From NCBI GenBank assembly GCA_023150345.1, contig JAKLLB010000003.1, positions 53,950-117,949 on the forward strand: DNA of 64,000 nucleotides, written 5' to 3'. This document shows, piece by piece, positions 47,389-56,719 of the stretch. The stretch comes from Aquabacterium sp. (lineage in GTDB: Bacteria; Pseudomonadota; Gammaproteobacteria; Burkholderiales; Burkholderiaceae_C). The position numbers were made by a program, and so were the translations under genes. The notes below the pieces were generated by a model. The model saw only the letters and a list, made by a program, of their open reading frames with translations, made no database searches and was not told the DNA's origin. Each line of letters opens with the position of its first letter. The first letter of the stretch is position 1.

Positions 47389-48429
47389 ATGAGCTTTCGC
47401 GTGAGCGTGACACCCGCCGACCTTCAGTTCGAGGTCGACGACGGCGAGACCATACTGAGCGCCGCCATGCGCCAGGGTGTGGGACTGCCCTATGGCTGCC
47501 GGGATGGCGCCTGCGGCTCCTGCAAATGCACGCTGGTGGAAGGACGGGTCACACACCGCCCGCACCAGCCGCAGGCCTTGTCGTCCGAAGAAGAACGCAG
47601 TGGCCGCATCCTCGCGTGCTGCGCCGTGCCGGCAAGCGACTGCACTGTGCAGGCACGCGGCGTCGCGGCCGCGGGCGACTTTCCGGTGATCAAGATGCCC
47701 ACCCGGGTCCTGTCCCTGAGCCGCCCTGCACCCGATGTGGCGCTCCTGCGGCTGCAATTGCCTGGCAACCAGAACTTCCGTTACCACGCCGGACAGTACA
47801 TCGAGTTCCTCCTGCGCGACGGTGAGCGCCGCAGCTACTCGATGGCCAACGCACCTACGCGATTGGGTACGCCCCCATCGATCGAACTGCACCTGCGGCA
47901 CATGCCCGGCGGGCTGTTCACCGACCATGTCTTCGGAGGCATGAAGGACAAGGACATCCTGCGCGCCGAGGGCCCGTTGGGCGGCTTCCGGCTGAACGAG
48001 GCATCGACGGCGCCGATCGTGCTGCTGGCCTCGGGCACTGGCCTTGCGCCGATCAAGGCCATCATCGAGCACATGCAGGATCAGGGCATCGTGCGAGACG
48101 CCACCCTGTACTGGGGCTGCCGCTCACGTGCCGATCTCTACCTGCACGATTGGGCCGTGGCCGCCGCCGCGGCACTGCCATGGCTGCGCTACGTGCCGGT
48201 GCTGTCGGAGCCGCGTCCGGGCGACGGGTGGACCGGCCGGACGGGCTTCGTGCATGAGGCGGTGATCGCCGACCATCCCGACTTGTCGGCGCACGAGGTC
48301 TATGCCTGCGGCGTACCTGTGATGGTGGAGGCCGCACGGCGCGACTTTTCGAGCCGCTGCGGCCTGGCACCCGACGCCTTCCACAGCGACGCCTTCAGTT
48401 CCGCGGCCGACCGCGCAGCGGCGTCATGA
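47389..48429 (+). CDS. Ferredoxin-type FAD/NAD reductase (AscD-like)
   Basis: 346 residues. N-terminal plant-type 2Fe-2S domain with Cys37, Cys42, Cys45 and Cys77 (GCRDGACGSCKC), then an FNR-like domain with FAD motif RRSYSMANAP and NAD motif GTGLAPIKAI. It resembles CDP-6-deoxy-delta-3,4-glucoseen reductase (AscD/RfbI) found in many Burkholderiales, but no CDP-sugar genes are nearby, so it more likely supplies electrons to an unknown oxygenase or reductase. ATG at 47389. Confidence 0.82.
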   Translation: MSFRVSVTPADLQFEVDDGETILSAAMRQGVGLPYGCRDGACGSCKCTLVEGRVTHRPHQPQALSSEEERSGRILACCAVPASDCTVQARGVAAAGDFPVIKMPTRVLSLSRPAPDVALLRLQLPGNQNFRYHAGQYIEFLLRDGERRSYSMANAPTRLGTPPSIELHLRHMPGGLFTDHVFGGMKDKDILRAEGPLGGFRLNEASTAPIVLLASGTGLAPIKAIIEHMQDQGIVRDATLYWGCRSRADLYLHDWAVAAAAALPWLRYVPVLSEPRPGDGWTGRTGFVHEAVIADHPDLSAHEVYACGVPVMVEAARRDFSSRCGLAPDAFHSDAFSSAADRAAAS

Positions 48430-48487
48430 CCGGGACACTTCGGCCTCGCCGCCGCGATACAGGGCCCCGGCGGGCCGCTGATCGCGG

Positions 48488-49729
48488 TCACTCGCCCTGC
48501 TTGCGGCGGATGTAGCTGGCGCGCTTCTCGTCCTCGGCGTACTGGAAGCGAATCTCACCCTGCCGCCAGGCGCCCAGCCAAATCATGTTGAGCGAGAACG
48601 CGTCGTGATCGGCGGCGGAAAACGGTCGGTCGTAGGTGGTCACCACACCGACATAGGGCTTGTCGAGGTTCTCGAGCGCGCCCTTCAGCGCCTCGGCACG
48701 GGTGTCGCCACGGGTCTGGAACAGGGCCCGCAACATCAGGTGCACCGCATCGTAGGTCTGCGCCGCGGCCATCAATGAAGCCACAGGCTCCTTGGCGGCC
48801 TGTCGCTTGAGCCTGGCGATGAAGGAACTGCGTCGCTCGTTGGCCAGGTTCGGGATGATGGACTGCACCATCATCGCACCCTCGGCGCCGCCACTGGACT
48901 TCTCCCACACCTGGCGGAACGACATCGGCCAAGGTCCGTACAGCAGCCCCTCGTAGCGGGTCTCGGCCTTGGCCCGCGCCAGTACCGCCAGCTCCGGCCC
49001 CACGGTGTAGCCCACCAGGGCCTGAGCTCCTGCTGCGCGCGCCTGCTGGACCTCGTCACGCAGCGATGCGACACCGAGATCGAAGCGCGCAACGTGCACC
49101 GGCGCCAGCTTGCGCTCGGCCAGGAACGCGAGCACATCTTTCAGCCCACCCTCGCCGTAGCCGGTGCGATCGGCGAAAACCGCCACCTTCGTCAGTCCGC
49201 GCCGGTCGACGATGTCCTTGATGAGAAACGCCGCCTGCAGGGTGTCGCGCGGGGACACGCGAAAGATGTAGCTCTGCGCTGCAGGGTAGCGTGCCGTGAC
49301 AGCCGAACCGGTGGACACCGGAACCATCAGCAGATGCTGGTTGTCCTGGAAGACATCCAGCGACTTCAGCGCGACCCCGGTGTTGCAGTAGCCCACCGTG
49401 AATGCCACCTTCTCGACCTTGACCAGGTCTTCCGCGGCCTGGCGGCCGCGGTCTGGGTTGGCTTGATCGTCGCGTTGCACCAGCACGACGTGTCGCCCGA
49501 GAAACCCACCCGCTTCGTTGATTTCCCGGACTGCCAGCTCGGCGCCCAGCCGGGCGCTGTTGCCGAAGTCGGCCGACCCGCCGGTGAATGGGCAGACAAA
49601 ACCCACCCTCAAAGCGTTGGCAGGAACCGCTGAAGCAGAAGGCGCCGTCTGTGCCCTCGCGGTTCCGCCCCAGGCCAGCAGCAAACCCAAGGCCCCGACC
49701 ACCAGCCGGCTGCGCGAATTCGACCCCAT
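48488..49729 (-). CDS. Substrate-binding protein of a branched-chain amino acid ABC transporter
   Basis: 413 residues. Signal peptide MGSNSRSRLVVGALGLLLAWGG with likely cleavage after ARA. Mature part is a Leu/Ile/Val-binding-protein fold: PFTGGSADFGNSARLGAELAVREINEAGG near the N-terminus and AQTYDAVHLMLRAL at the C-terminus. In the same direction as livHMGF but 160 bases after livF, so possibly with its own promoter. The ligand may be an amide or aromatic acid rather than leucine; not resolvable. Confidence 0.82.
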   Translation of the reverse strand: MGSNSRSRLVVGALGLLLAWGGTARAQTAPSASAVPANALRVGFVCPFTGGSADFGNSARLGAELAVREINEAGGFLGRHVVLVQRDDQANPDRGRQAAEDLVKVEKVAFTVGYCNTGVALKSLDVFQDNQHLLMVPVSTGSAVTARYPAAQSYIFRVSPRDTLQAAFLIKDIVDRRGLTKVAVFADRTGYGEGGLKDVLAFLAERKLAPVHVARFDLGVASLRDEVQQARAAGAQALVGYTVGPELAVLARAKAETRYEGLLYGPWPMSFRQVWEKSSGGAEGAMMVQSIIPNLANERRSSFIARLKRQAAKEPVASLMAAAQTYDAVHLMLRALFQTRGDTRAEALKGALENLDKPYVGVVTTYDRPFSAADHDAFSLNMIWLGAWRQGEIRFQYAEDEKRASYIRRKQGE

Positions 49730-49889
49730 CGCAGGACTCCAGCGCCCCGGATGCGGTGCGCAGGCCCTAAGGTAACGACGCGGACCTTAAAGCCGGCTTG
49801 CAACTTCGGGTGATCAGGGGTAACCCCGAGGCACGAATGGGGCGCTGGCGTGCAGCTCCTCACGCAGCGACGGTGCCGGGCGCCCGGCG

Positions 49890-50609
49890 CTACTCGCCGA
49901 GATATGCGGCGCGGACCTTGGGGTCGTTGAGCAGTTGCTTCGCGTCACCGCTCATGGTCACCTCACCCGAATCCATCACATAGCCCCGGTTGGCCAATTG
50001 CAGCGCGCGGCTGGCGTTCTGCTCGACCAGAAGCACCGTGGTGCCGCGCTGGTGGATGTCGTTGACCACCTCGAAGATCTTGTCGACCATGATCGGCGAC
50101 AGTCCCATCGAGGGCTCGTCGAGCAGCAGCACCTTCGGTCGGGCCATCAATGCGCGGCCCATGGCCAGCATCTGCTGCTCGCCGCCGGACATGGTGCCAG
50201 CCAGCTGGGCGGCACGTTCCTTGAGCCGAGGAAAGATGCCGAAGACCTTGTCGATGTCGGCGTCGACCTCGGCATCGTTGCGCACATAAGCGCCCATCTG
50301 GAGGTTCTCGACGATGGTCATGCGCGCGAACACGCCTCTGCCCTCGGGCACCATGACCAAACCCTGCTTGACCAAGTCCCAGGCACCCTGACCGCGGATG
50401 CTGCGGCCCATGAACTGGATATCGCCTGCCGCCACCGGCTGGGTACCCGTGACAGCCTTGAGCGTGGTGGTCTTCCCGGCGCCGTTGGCGCCGATCAGGC
50501 TGACCAGCTCGCCCTCGCAGACCTCGAAGCTGGCGCCCTTGACGGCCTGGATACCGCCGTAGGCGACCTTCAGGCCGCTGACCTTGAGCAGGACGTTGTT
50601 GCTTGACAT
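49890..50609 (-). CDS. livF: Branched-chain amino acid ABC transporter ATPase LivF
   Basis: 239-residue ATPase. Walker A GANGAGKTTT, signature MSGGEQQM, Walker B VLLLDEPSMG, with the LivF-typical VMVPEGRGVFARMTIVENL. Partner of LivG; couples ATP to import. ATG at 50609, 31 bases after livG stop. Last of the four membrane and ATPase genes. Confidence 0.95.
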   Translation of the reverse strand: MSSNNVLLKVSGLKVAYGGIQAVKGASFEVCEGELVSLIGANGAGKTTTLKAVTGTQPVAAGDIQFMGRSIRGQGAWDLVKQGLVMVPEGRGVFARMTIVENLQMGAYVRNDAEVDADIDKVFGIFPRLKERAAQLAGTMSGGEQQMLAMGRALMARPKVLLLDEPSMGLSPIMVDKIFEVVNDIHQRGTTVLLVEQNASRALQLANRGYVMDSGEVTMSGDAKQLLNDPKVRAAYLGE

Positions 50610-50640
50610 ATGGTTTACCTGCCTCGCGTGGGGGCTGACA

Positions 50641-51417
50641 TCAATGTGCCTTGTGGCCGGCACCGAGGTAAGCCTCGATCACCTTCTCGTTGCTTTGCAC
50701 GTCGGCCGGAGTGCCTTCGGCAATCTGTTTGCCGTAGTCGAGCACGGTCACCCGGTCGCACAGGCCCATCACCAGCTTGACGTCGTGTTCGATCAGGAGA
50801 ATGGTGCGCCCGTCATTGCGGATGCGGTCGATCAGTTCGCGCAACACCACCTTCTCGGTGGCATTCATGCCGGCAGCAGGTTCGTCGAGCGCGATCAGCT
50901 TGGGGTCGGTGGCCAGCGCGCGCGCAATCTCGAGGCGACGCTGGTCGCCATAGCTCAGGGTGCGCGCCTTGTACTCCGCGTAGCGCCCGATGCCCACGTA
51001 GTCGAGCAGTTCCTGGGCGCGCGCGGCGATGGCGGCCTCTTCGGCCTTGAAGCCGGGAGTGCGCAGCACCGCGCCCCACAGCCCGGAGTGCGACCGCACG
51101 TGGCGGCCGACCATCACGTTTTCGAGCGCCGTCATCTCGGCGAACAGGCGGATGTTCTGGAACGTGCGTGCGATGCCGGCCTTGGCCACCTCGTGCACGG
51201 CCGTGGGCCGGTAAGGCGCGCCGCCCAGTTCGAAGGTGCCGGAATCGGGCGTGTACAGCCCGGTGAGCACATTGAAGAAGGTGGTCTTGCCGGCCCCGTT
51301 CGGGCCGATCAGGCCGTAGACCTGTCCCGCCTCGATGGTGATGCCGACATCGGACAGCGCCTGCAGGCCGCCGAAGCGCTTGGATACGTTGCCGACCTTG
51401 AGAACGACTTGGCTCAT
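50641..51417 (-). CDS. livG: Branched-chain amino acid ABC transporter ATPase LivG
   Basis: 258-residue ATPase. Walker A GPNGAGKTTF, LivG hallmark ARTFQNIRLFAEMTALENVMVG, signature LSYGDQRRLEIARAL and Walker B LIALDEPAAGM, and C-terminal VIEAYLG. ATG at 51417; follows livM by 14 bases. Confidence 0.95.
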   Translation of the reverse strand: MSQVVLKVGNVSKRFGGLQALSDVGITIEAGQVYGLIGPNGAGKTTFFNVLTGLYTPDSGTFELGGAPYRPTAVHEVAKAGIARTFQNIRLFAEMTALENVMVGRHVRSHSGLWGAVLRTPGFKAEEAAIAARAQELLDYVGIGRYAEYKARTLSYGDQRRLEIARALATDPKLIALDEPAAGMNATEKVVLRELIDRIRNDGRTILLIEHDVKLVMGLCDRVTVLDYGKQIAEGTPADVQSNEKVIEAYLGAGHKAH

Positions 51418-51431
51418 CGTGGACTCCGGTC

Positions 51432-52517
51432 TCAGCGCGCGGGTGTTGCCGCAGCCTTGCCATGCTCGGGCGAAGGCCACAGGCCGCGTGGGCGCGTGAG
51501 CATGATGGCGATCATTGCGAACGCAATGAGCAGCTGGCGCAGGATGGCCGCATCGATGCGGCCGTCGGTGACCCGCTGCAGGTCGAGCTCGCCGGCCACC
51601 CAACGCAGAGCCTCGGGCAGGGCCGCCAGCAGCACGGCACCCAGCACCACGCCAGGAATATGACCGATGCCGCCGAGCACGACCATCGCGACGATCATGA
51701 TGGACTCCTGCAGCGCGAACGACTCCGGCGACACGAAGTTCTGGAAGCTGGCGAACATCACGCCCGACACGCCGCCGAAGGTGGCACCCATGCCGAAAGC
51801 CATCAGCTTGAGGTTGCGGGTATTGATGCCCATGGCCTTCGCGGCGATCTCGTCCTCGCGGATGGCCATCCACGCGCGCCCGATCCGGCTGCGCTCGAGC
51901 CGGTAGCAGATGACCACGCTCACCACCACCAGCAGCAGGAACAGGTAGTAGTACTTGGTGACGCCCGAGATTTCGTAGCCGAAAACCTCGCCGGTACGCC
52001 CGAAGTCCACGCCCAGAATCTTGATGCTGTCGATCTGCTGGATGCCCTTGGGACCATTGGTGATGTTCACCGGGCGGTCGAGGTTGTTCATGAACACCCG
52101 GATGATCTCGCCGAAGCCCAGCGTGACGATGGCCAGGTAGTCCCCGCGCAGCTTCAACGTGGGCGCGCCCAGGATCACCCCGGCCACCCCGGCCAGTGCC
52201 GCACCCAGTGGTATGACCAGCCACACCGGCGTGTGCATGCCGTTGGGGAACGTGGCCTTGATGAACTCGAAGGTATCGGACAGGTGCGGCGAAGCCATCA
52301 GGCCGAACATGTACGCACCCACGGCGTAGAACGCGACGTAGCCCAGGTCGAGCAGGCCTGCGTAGCCCACGACGATGTTCAGGCCCAGCGCCAGCAGCAC
52401 ATACAGCAGCGCGAAGTCGATCATGCGAACCCAGAAATTGCCCGCAGCCTGCGCCACCAGCGGCAGCACCATCAGGGCGATGGCGGCCAGCACGAAGACA
52501 ACCAGCTTGTTCTTCAT
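51432..52517 (-). CDS. livM: Branched-chain amino acid ABC transporter permease LivM
   Basis: 361 residues with about ten membrane helices. GLNIVVGYAGLLDLGYVAFYAVGAY and LKLRGDYLAIVTLGFGEI are LivM hallmarks; ARAWMAIREDEIAA-type (RIGRAWMAIREDEI) loop contacts LivG/F. ATG at 52517, 24 bases after livH. Confidence 0.95.
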   Translation of the reverse strand: MKNKLVVFVLAAIALMVLPLVAQAAGNFWVRMIDFALLYVLLALGLNIVVGYAGLLDLGYVAFYAVGAYMFGLMASPHLSDTFEFIKATFPNGMHTPVWLVIPLGAALAGVAGVILGAPTLKLRGDYLAIVTLGFGEIIRVFMNNLDRPVNITNGPKGIQQIDSIKILGVDFGRTGEVFGYEISGVTKYYYLFLLLVVVSVVICYRLERSRIGRAWMAIREDEIAAKAMGINTRNLKLMAFGMGATFGGVSGVMFASFQNFVSPESFALQESIMIVAMVVLGGIGHIPGVVLGAVLLAALPEALRWVAGELDLQRVTDGRIDAAILRQLLIAFAMIAIMLTRPRGLWPSPEHGKAAATPAR

Positions 52518-52541
52518 CTTTAAGCTCCGGATACGGTGGGA

Positions 52542-53465
52542 TCAGGCACGGTCGGCGACGCGTTCGCCCAGCAGGCCCTGCGGTCGCACCGTGAGCACCA
52601 GGATCAGCACGATGAACGCGAAGATGTCCTGGTACTGGCTGCCCAGCACGCCACCGGTGAGGGTGCCGATGTAGCCCGAGCCCAGGGCCTCGATCAGGCC
52701 CAGCAGAACGCCGCCGACCACGGCACCGGCGAGGTTGCCGATGCCACCGAACACCGCTGCCGTGAAGGCCTTCAGTCCGGGCATGAAGCCCATGGTGTGC
52801 TGCACCGAACCGTAGTTGGCCGCGTACATCACGCCAGCCAATGCAGCCAGCGCGGCGCCGATGATGAACGTGGCCGAGATCACCATGTCGGGACGCACGC
52901 CCATGAGCGTGGCCACGCGCGGGTTCTCGGCGGTTGCCCGCATCGCGCGACCCAATCGTGTGCGGTTGACGAGGTACATCAGGCCGGCCAGCGTGATGCC
53001 CGTGATCGCCAGGATCAGGATCTGGGTGACGTTGATGACTGCGCCGCCGACGAAGAACGGCTCCGAAGGCAGCAAGATGGGATAGGGCTTGGTGCTGGGT
53101 TGCCAGATGATCATCGCCAGGGTCTGCAGCAGCAGGCTCATGCCCATCGCGGTGATGAGCGGCGCCAGGCGCGGCGCATTGCGCAATGGCCTGTAAGCGA
53201 TCTTCTCGATCAGGAAGTTCAACAGCGAGCACACGACGATCGCCGCCACCAACGACAGGATCAGCAGCAACCAGCCGGGCAGTCCTGCACCCTGCAGCGC
53301 CATGATCACGGTCCAGCTGGTGAGCGCGCCCACCATCAGCACTTCGCCGTGGGCGAAATTGATGAGGTTGATGATTCCGTAGACCATCGTGTAGCCCAGT
53401 GCCACGAGCGCATACATGCTGCCCAGCACCAGACCGTTGATGATCTGCTGCAGAAAGATGTCCAT
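52542..53465 (-). CDS. livH: Branched-chain amino acid ABC transporter permease LivH
   Basis: 307 residues, about eight helices. QQIINGLVLGSMYALVALGYTMVYGIINLINFAHGE is the LivH signature; RTRLGRAMRATAENPRVATLMG is the coupling loop. ATG at 53465. First gene of livHMGF, after a 181-base gap that follows rarA. Confidence 0.96.
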   Translation of the reverse strand: MDIFLQQIINGLVLGSMYALVALGYTMVYGIINLINFAHGEVLMVGALTSWTVIMALQGAGLPGWLLLILSLVAAIVVCSLLNFLIEKIAYRPLRNAPRLAPLITAMGMSLLLQTLAMIIWQPSTKPYPILLPSEPFFVGGAVINVTQILILAITGITLAGLMYLVNRTRLGRAMRATAENPRVATLMGVRPDMVISATFIIGAALAALAGVMYAANYGSVQHTMGFMPGLKAFTAAVFGGIGNLAGAVVGGVLLGLIEALGSGYIGTLTGGVLGSQYQDIFAFIVLILVLTVRPQGLLGERVADRA

Positions 53466-53612
53466 CAGCGGGTCTCCAGGTGTCTCCGCGACAGCGGGAC
53501 GCTTTTTGGGTGTGAACGGCACTCGCGGCACGGCCGGCGTCAGCGACGACGACTGCGGGCTGCGCGGAATTGTAGGAGGGGGTCGGCGCCGTCGCGGCAG
53601 GGCATTCCCGCT

Positions 53613-53639
53613 GCAGATCCGAAGATTGCGCGGATCTGC
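53613..53639 (-). terminator. Stem-loop after rarA
   Basis: GCAGATCCG/CGGATCTGC, 9-bp perfect stem with a 9-base loop, eight bases beyond the rarA stop on the minus strand. No T-run follows. Separates rarA from livHMGF; a likely transcription end point or attenuator for the liv operon. Confidence 0.5.
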
Positions 53640-53646
53640 CGGGAGA

Positions 53647-54999
53647 CTACCGTGAGTTCTTCGATTCCTGGTCCAGGCGCCGCAATTCCGCCAGGCGATC
53701 GCCGATGCGCTGCTCCAACCCTCGGGGTGCCGGGCTGTAGAACGGCGCCGGGTGGATCCCGTCGGGCAGGTAGCGCTCGCCTGCGGCGTAGCCGTCGGCC
53801 TCGTCGTGGGCATAACGGTAGCCCTCGCCGTGGCCCAGTTCGCGCATCAGTGCCGTGGGCGCGTTGCGCAGGTGCGGCGGCACGGGCCGGGTGCCATCGG
53901 CAGCCACGAATGCACGCGCCGCCTTCCACGCCGCGTAGACGGCATTCGACTTCGGCGCCACCGCCAGGTACACGACCGCTTGCGCCAGCGCCAGCTCGCC
54001 TTCGGGCGAGCCCAGGCGCTCGTACGTCTGCGCAGCGTCCAGGGCCATCGGCAGCGCGCGCGGGTCGGCCAGGCCGATGTCTTCGCTGGCCATGCGGATG
54101 ACACGCCGGGCCACGTAGCGTGGATCGGCACCGCCATCGATCATGCGGGCCAACCAGTACAGCGCGGCATCCGGGTCCGACCCGCGCACGGACTTGTGCA
54201 GCGCCGAAATCATGTCGTAGAAGAGGTCACCCCCTTTGTCGTAGCGCCGCAGCATCCGCCCGAGCGCCTGCTCGAGCAGCGGTTCGTCGATCGGCCCGGC
54301 GCGACCAGTGCCCGCCAGCGCCGCCACCGCCTCACAGGCATTGATCAATCGCCGGGCGTCACCGTCCGCATGCGCCACCAGCCGCTGGCGCGCCCCCTCG
54401 GTGAACTCGGGCATGGCCAACTCGGCGCGGGCGCGGTCGAGCAGGCGCCCGAGGTCGACCTCGCCCAGCGGCTCGAGCACATGAACGGCCGCCCGCGACA
54501 GCAAGGCGGAGTTCACCTCGAACGACGGATTCTCGGTGGTGGCGCCGATGAAGGTGAACAGGCCCGACTCCACGTGAGGCAGGAAGGCATCCTGCTGGGC
54601 CTTGTTGAAGCGATGAACCTCATCGACGAACACGACCGTCGGATGGCCGGCGCTGCGTGCCGCGCGAGCCAGATCGACCGCGTCCCGGATGTCCTTCACG
54701 CCGGACAGCACCGCCGAAAGCACTCGCAACTGCGCGGCCGGCACCGCCTGAGCCAGCAATCGTGCCAGCGTCGTCTTGCCCACCCCCGGCGGACCCCAGA
54801 GGATCATCGAGTGGAGGCGGCCGGTCTCGATCGCCGCACGCAGCGGCTGCCCAGGCCCGAGCAGATGCCCCTGGCCGATCACCTCGTCAAGCGTGCGCGG
54901 GCGCAATCGCTCGGCCAGCGGCGTATGCGCATCCGCGGCGGGCAGCGCAGCACCGACCGGAGCGACATCACCGTCGAACAAGGACTCCTGCGCACGCAT
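53647..54999 (-). CDS. rarA: Replication-associated recombination protein RarA
   Basis: 450-residue AAA+ ATPase, also called MgsA, acting at stalled replication forks. N-terminal [19 protein letters not shown], Walker [16 protein letters not shown], Walker [21 protein letters not shown], sensor [12 protein letters not shown], and the C-terminal tetramer domain with [22 protein letters not shown] at 54999 ([11 protein letters not shown]); upstream in-frame start dismissed. Confidence 0.95.
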   Translation of the reverse strand: MRAQESLFDGDVAPVGAALPAADAHTPLAERLRPRTLDEVIGQGHLLGPGQPLRAAIETGRLHSMILWGPPGVGKTTLARLLAQAVPAAQLRVLSAVLSGVKDIRDAVDLARAARSAGHPTVVFVDEVHRFNKAQQDAFLPHVESGLFTFIGATTENPSFEVNSALLSRAAVHVLEPLGEVDLGRLLDRARAELAMPEFTEGARQRLVAHADGDARRLINACEAVAALAGTGRAGPIDEPLLEQALGRMLRRYDKGGDLFYDMISALHKSVRGSDPDAALYWLARMIDGGADPRYVARRVIRMASEDIGLADPRALPMALDAAQTYERLGSPEGELALAQAVVYLAVAPKSNAVYAAWKAARAFVAADGTRPVPPHLRNAPTALMRELGHGEGYRYAHDEADGYAAGERYLPDGIHPAPFYSPAPRGLEQRIGDRLAELRRLDQESKNSR

Positions 55000-55154
55000 G
55001 GCGCCATTGTCGCAGTGCACCCAGGCCTCGAATTGCGGCGGCGTTCCGGCGCTTTTGCGGCCATGTGCGAACGGCCTGCCGCTGCACACTGCATGACAAC
55101 GCGTTCGGGACGCCGCCTGAGCAACGATCCCGCACCCCCGTCCATGGAGTTGAC

Positions 55155-55697
55155 ATGAGCGCCATCACCACCCCGGAAAGCCAGGCCGTCGCACATGCGG
55201 CATCTCGAGCGGTTTCGTCGGGCGCGCTGTTTGCGCCACGCGAGGTGTTGTCATTCAAGCTCGGCACCGAGGAGTACGGGATCGATATCCTGAAGGTGCA
55301 GGAAATCAGGGGCTACGAGGCGCCGACCCGCATCGCGGGCACGCCAGGCTTCATGAAGGGCGTCGTGAACCTGCGTGGCGTGATCGTGCCCATCGTCGAC
55401 ATGCGGGTGCGCTTCGCGCTGCCGGAAGTGAAGTACGACGCCTTCACAGTGGTCATCATCCTGAACGTGGTCGGTCGCACGGTGGGGATCGTCGTCGACT
55501 CGGTCAGCGATGTGCTGGAACTCGGCGCCGACCAGATCCGCCCGGCGCCGGACTTCAATGCGCAGATCGATGCCGACTACATCACCGGACTGGGCACGGT
55601 GAAGGCCGGCGACGGCGAACGCATGTTGATCCTGATGAACATCGAGCAGTTTCTCGCAAGCACAGACATGGGCTTGATGGACATGCGTGTGCATTGA
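55155..55697 (+). CDS. cheW: Chemotaxis coupling protein CheW
   Basis: 180 residues. Core from about residue 30: [54 protein letters not shown] is standard CheW, linking receptors to CheA. A 30-residue N-terminal tail precedes. ATG at 55155 after GGAG. No other chemotaxis gene in the window, so it is an orphan here. A small secreted protein gene follows after 37 bases. Confidence 0.95.
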   Translation: MSAITTPESQAVAHAASRAVSSGALFAPREVLSFKLGTEEYGIDILKVQEIRGYEAPTRIAGTPGFMKGVVNLRGVIVPIVDMRVRFALPEVKYDAFTVVIILNVVGRTVGIVVDSVSDVLELGADQIRPAPDFNAQIDADYITGLGTVKAGDGERMLILMNIEQFLASTDMGLMDMRVH

Positions 55698-55734
55698 AGC
55701 CAGCGCAACGCCCAACCCGCCCCGGACCCCGACC

Positions 55735-56061
55735 ATGAGCCGGCCGCTGCTCGCGATGGTCGCTGCCATGCTGGGGGTGGTCGCTTCCGCCGCGGTCGCC
55801 CAGGACGGCACACCACAACGCGCTGTACTCGGGCAGCAAGCCTGGGGTACGCACGCCTCGGGCTATGTCGCCCTCGATGGCGAACGCCTGCCCGTGCGGC
55901 AGGCATTGCGCCAGCCGCTCGACGCCGTGCGTGCCAGTTTGGACACCGGCGTGGAACTGCGCGTAGGCGCCCAGGCGCGCCTGCGCCTGGCGTTGCACAC
56001 GGGATTGACACGCCAGGCCCCCTCGCAGGCGTTCGCGATCACTCTGGCCGCACCGTTCTAG
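55735..56061 (+). CDS. Small secreted protein of unknown function
   Basis: 108 residues: a signal peptide MSRPLLAMVAAMLGVVASAAVAQ, then an 85-residue mature part without cysteine, containing GYVALDGERLPVRQALRQPLDAVRASL and VGAQARLRLAL. Not recognised. It may be co-transcribed with cheW (37-base gap). Converges on lolA. Confidence 0.6.
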   Translation: MSRPLLAMVAAMLGVVASAAVAQDGTPQRAVLGQQAWGTHASGYVALDGERLPVRQALRQPLDAVRASLDTGVELRVGAQARLRLALHTGLTRQAPSQAFAITLAAPF

Positions 56062-56071
56062 GAGCCTGTTC

Positions 56072-56719
56072 TCACTGCGGTTGCCTGAGCACCTCGACGC
56101 CCGCGGGGATCTCGTAGCGAAAGCGGTCGTCGCCCAGTCGCGGGTTCACCGTCACTTCGCTGAACTGCAGGATCGACCGCTGCCCGAAAGCATCGGTGAT
56201 CTCGAGTGCAGCCAGCACCCCGGCGCGGAATCCGACCTGCAGGCTGCGAATCTGCCCATCGGCCTGGCGCGGCTGGGCCTGCACCCACTCGAGCCCGTCA
56301 CGCGGCGGCAACGGCGACAGCGCGAAGTCGCGCTCGAGCGCCTGGCCGGCCAGCAGCGCCGCAGGTGTGGCGCCCATCGCCTGTGCATACGGCCGCACCA
56401 CCACCTGGTTGAGCTCGACATCGTGCAGCCACACCGTTCGACCGTCGGCCACGATGGTCTGCTCGAACGGTCGTTGATAGGCGAAGCGGAACCGGTCCGG
56501 CCGGGCGAACTCGAACTGCCCGGCCGACGACTTGCGGCGTGCGCCGTCGGGTGAGATCACGGTCTGGCTGAATGCGGCACGTGCCGACTTCACATCGCGC
56601 GCAAAGCCGCGCAGCAGTTCCACGCCGTCGGCCCACACCAAGCCAGTCGACAGCGCGCATGCCAACGCCAACAGGCTGGCGCGCACCCTCCGGCTGAGCA
56701 ATGTGCGGGGCGCCGTCAT
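56072..56719 (-). CDS. lolA: Outer-membrane lipoprotein carrier protein LolA
   Basis: Periplasmic chaperone taking lipoproteins from LolCDE to LolB. 215 residues; signal peptide ends at ...[50 protein letters not shown] is the conserved lipid-binding core. ATG at 56719 overlaps the ftsK stop (ATGA), the standard ftsK-lolA arrangement in proteobacteria. Confidence 0.94.
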   Translation of the reverse strand: MTAPRTLLSRRVRASLLALACALSTGLVWADGVELLRGFARDVKSARAAFSQTVISPDGARRKSSAGQFEFARPDRFRFAYQRPFEQTIVADGRTVWLHDVELNQVVVRPYAQAMGATPAALLAGQALERDFALSPLPPRDGLEWVQAQPRQADGQIRSLQVGFRAGVLAALEITDAFGQRSILQFSEVTVNPRLGDDRFRYEIPAGVEVLRQPQ

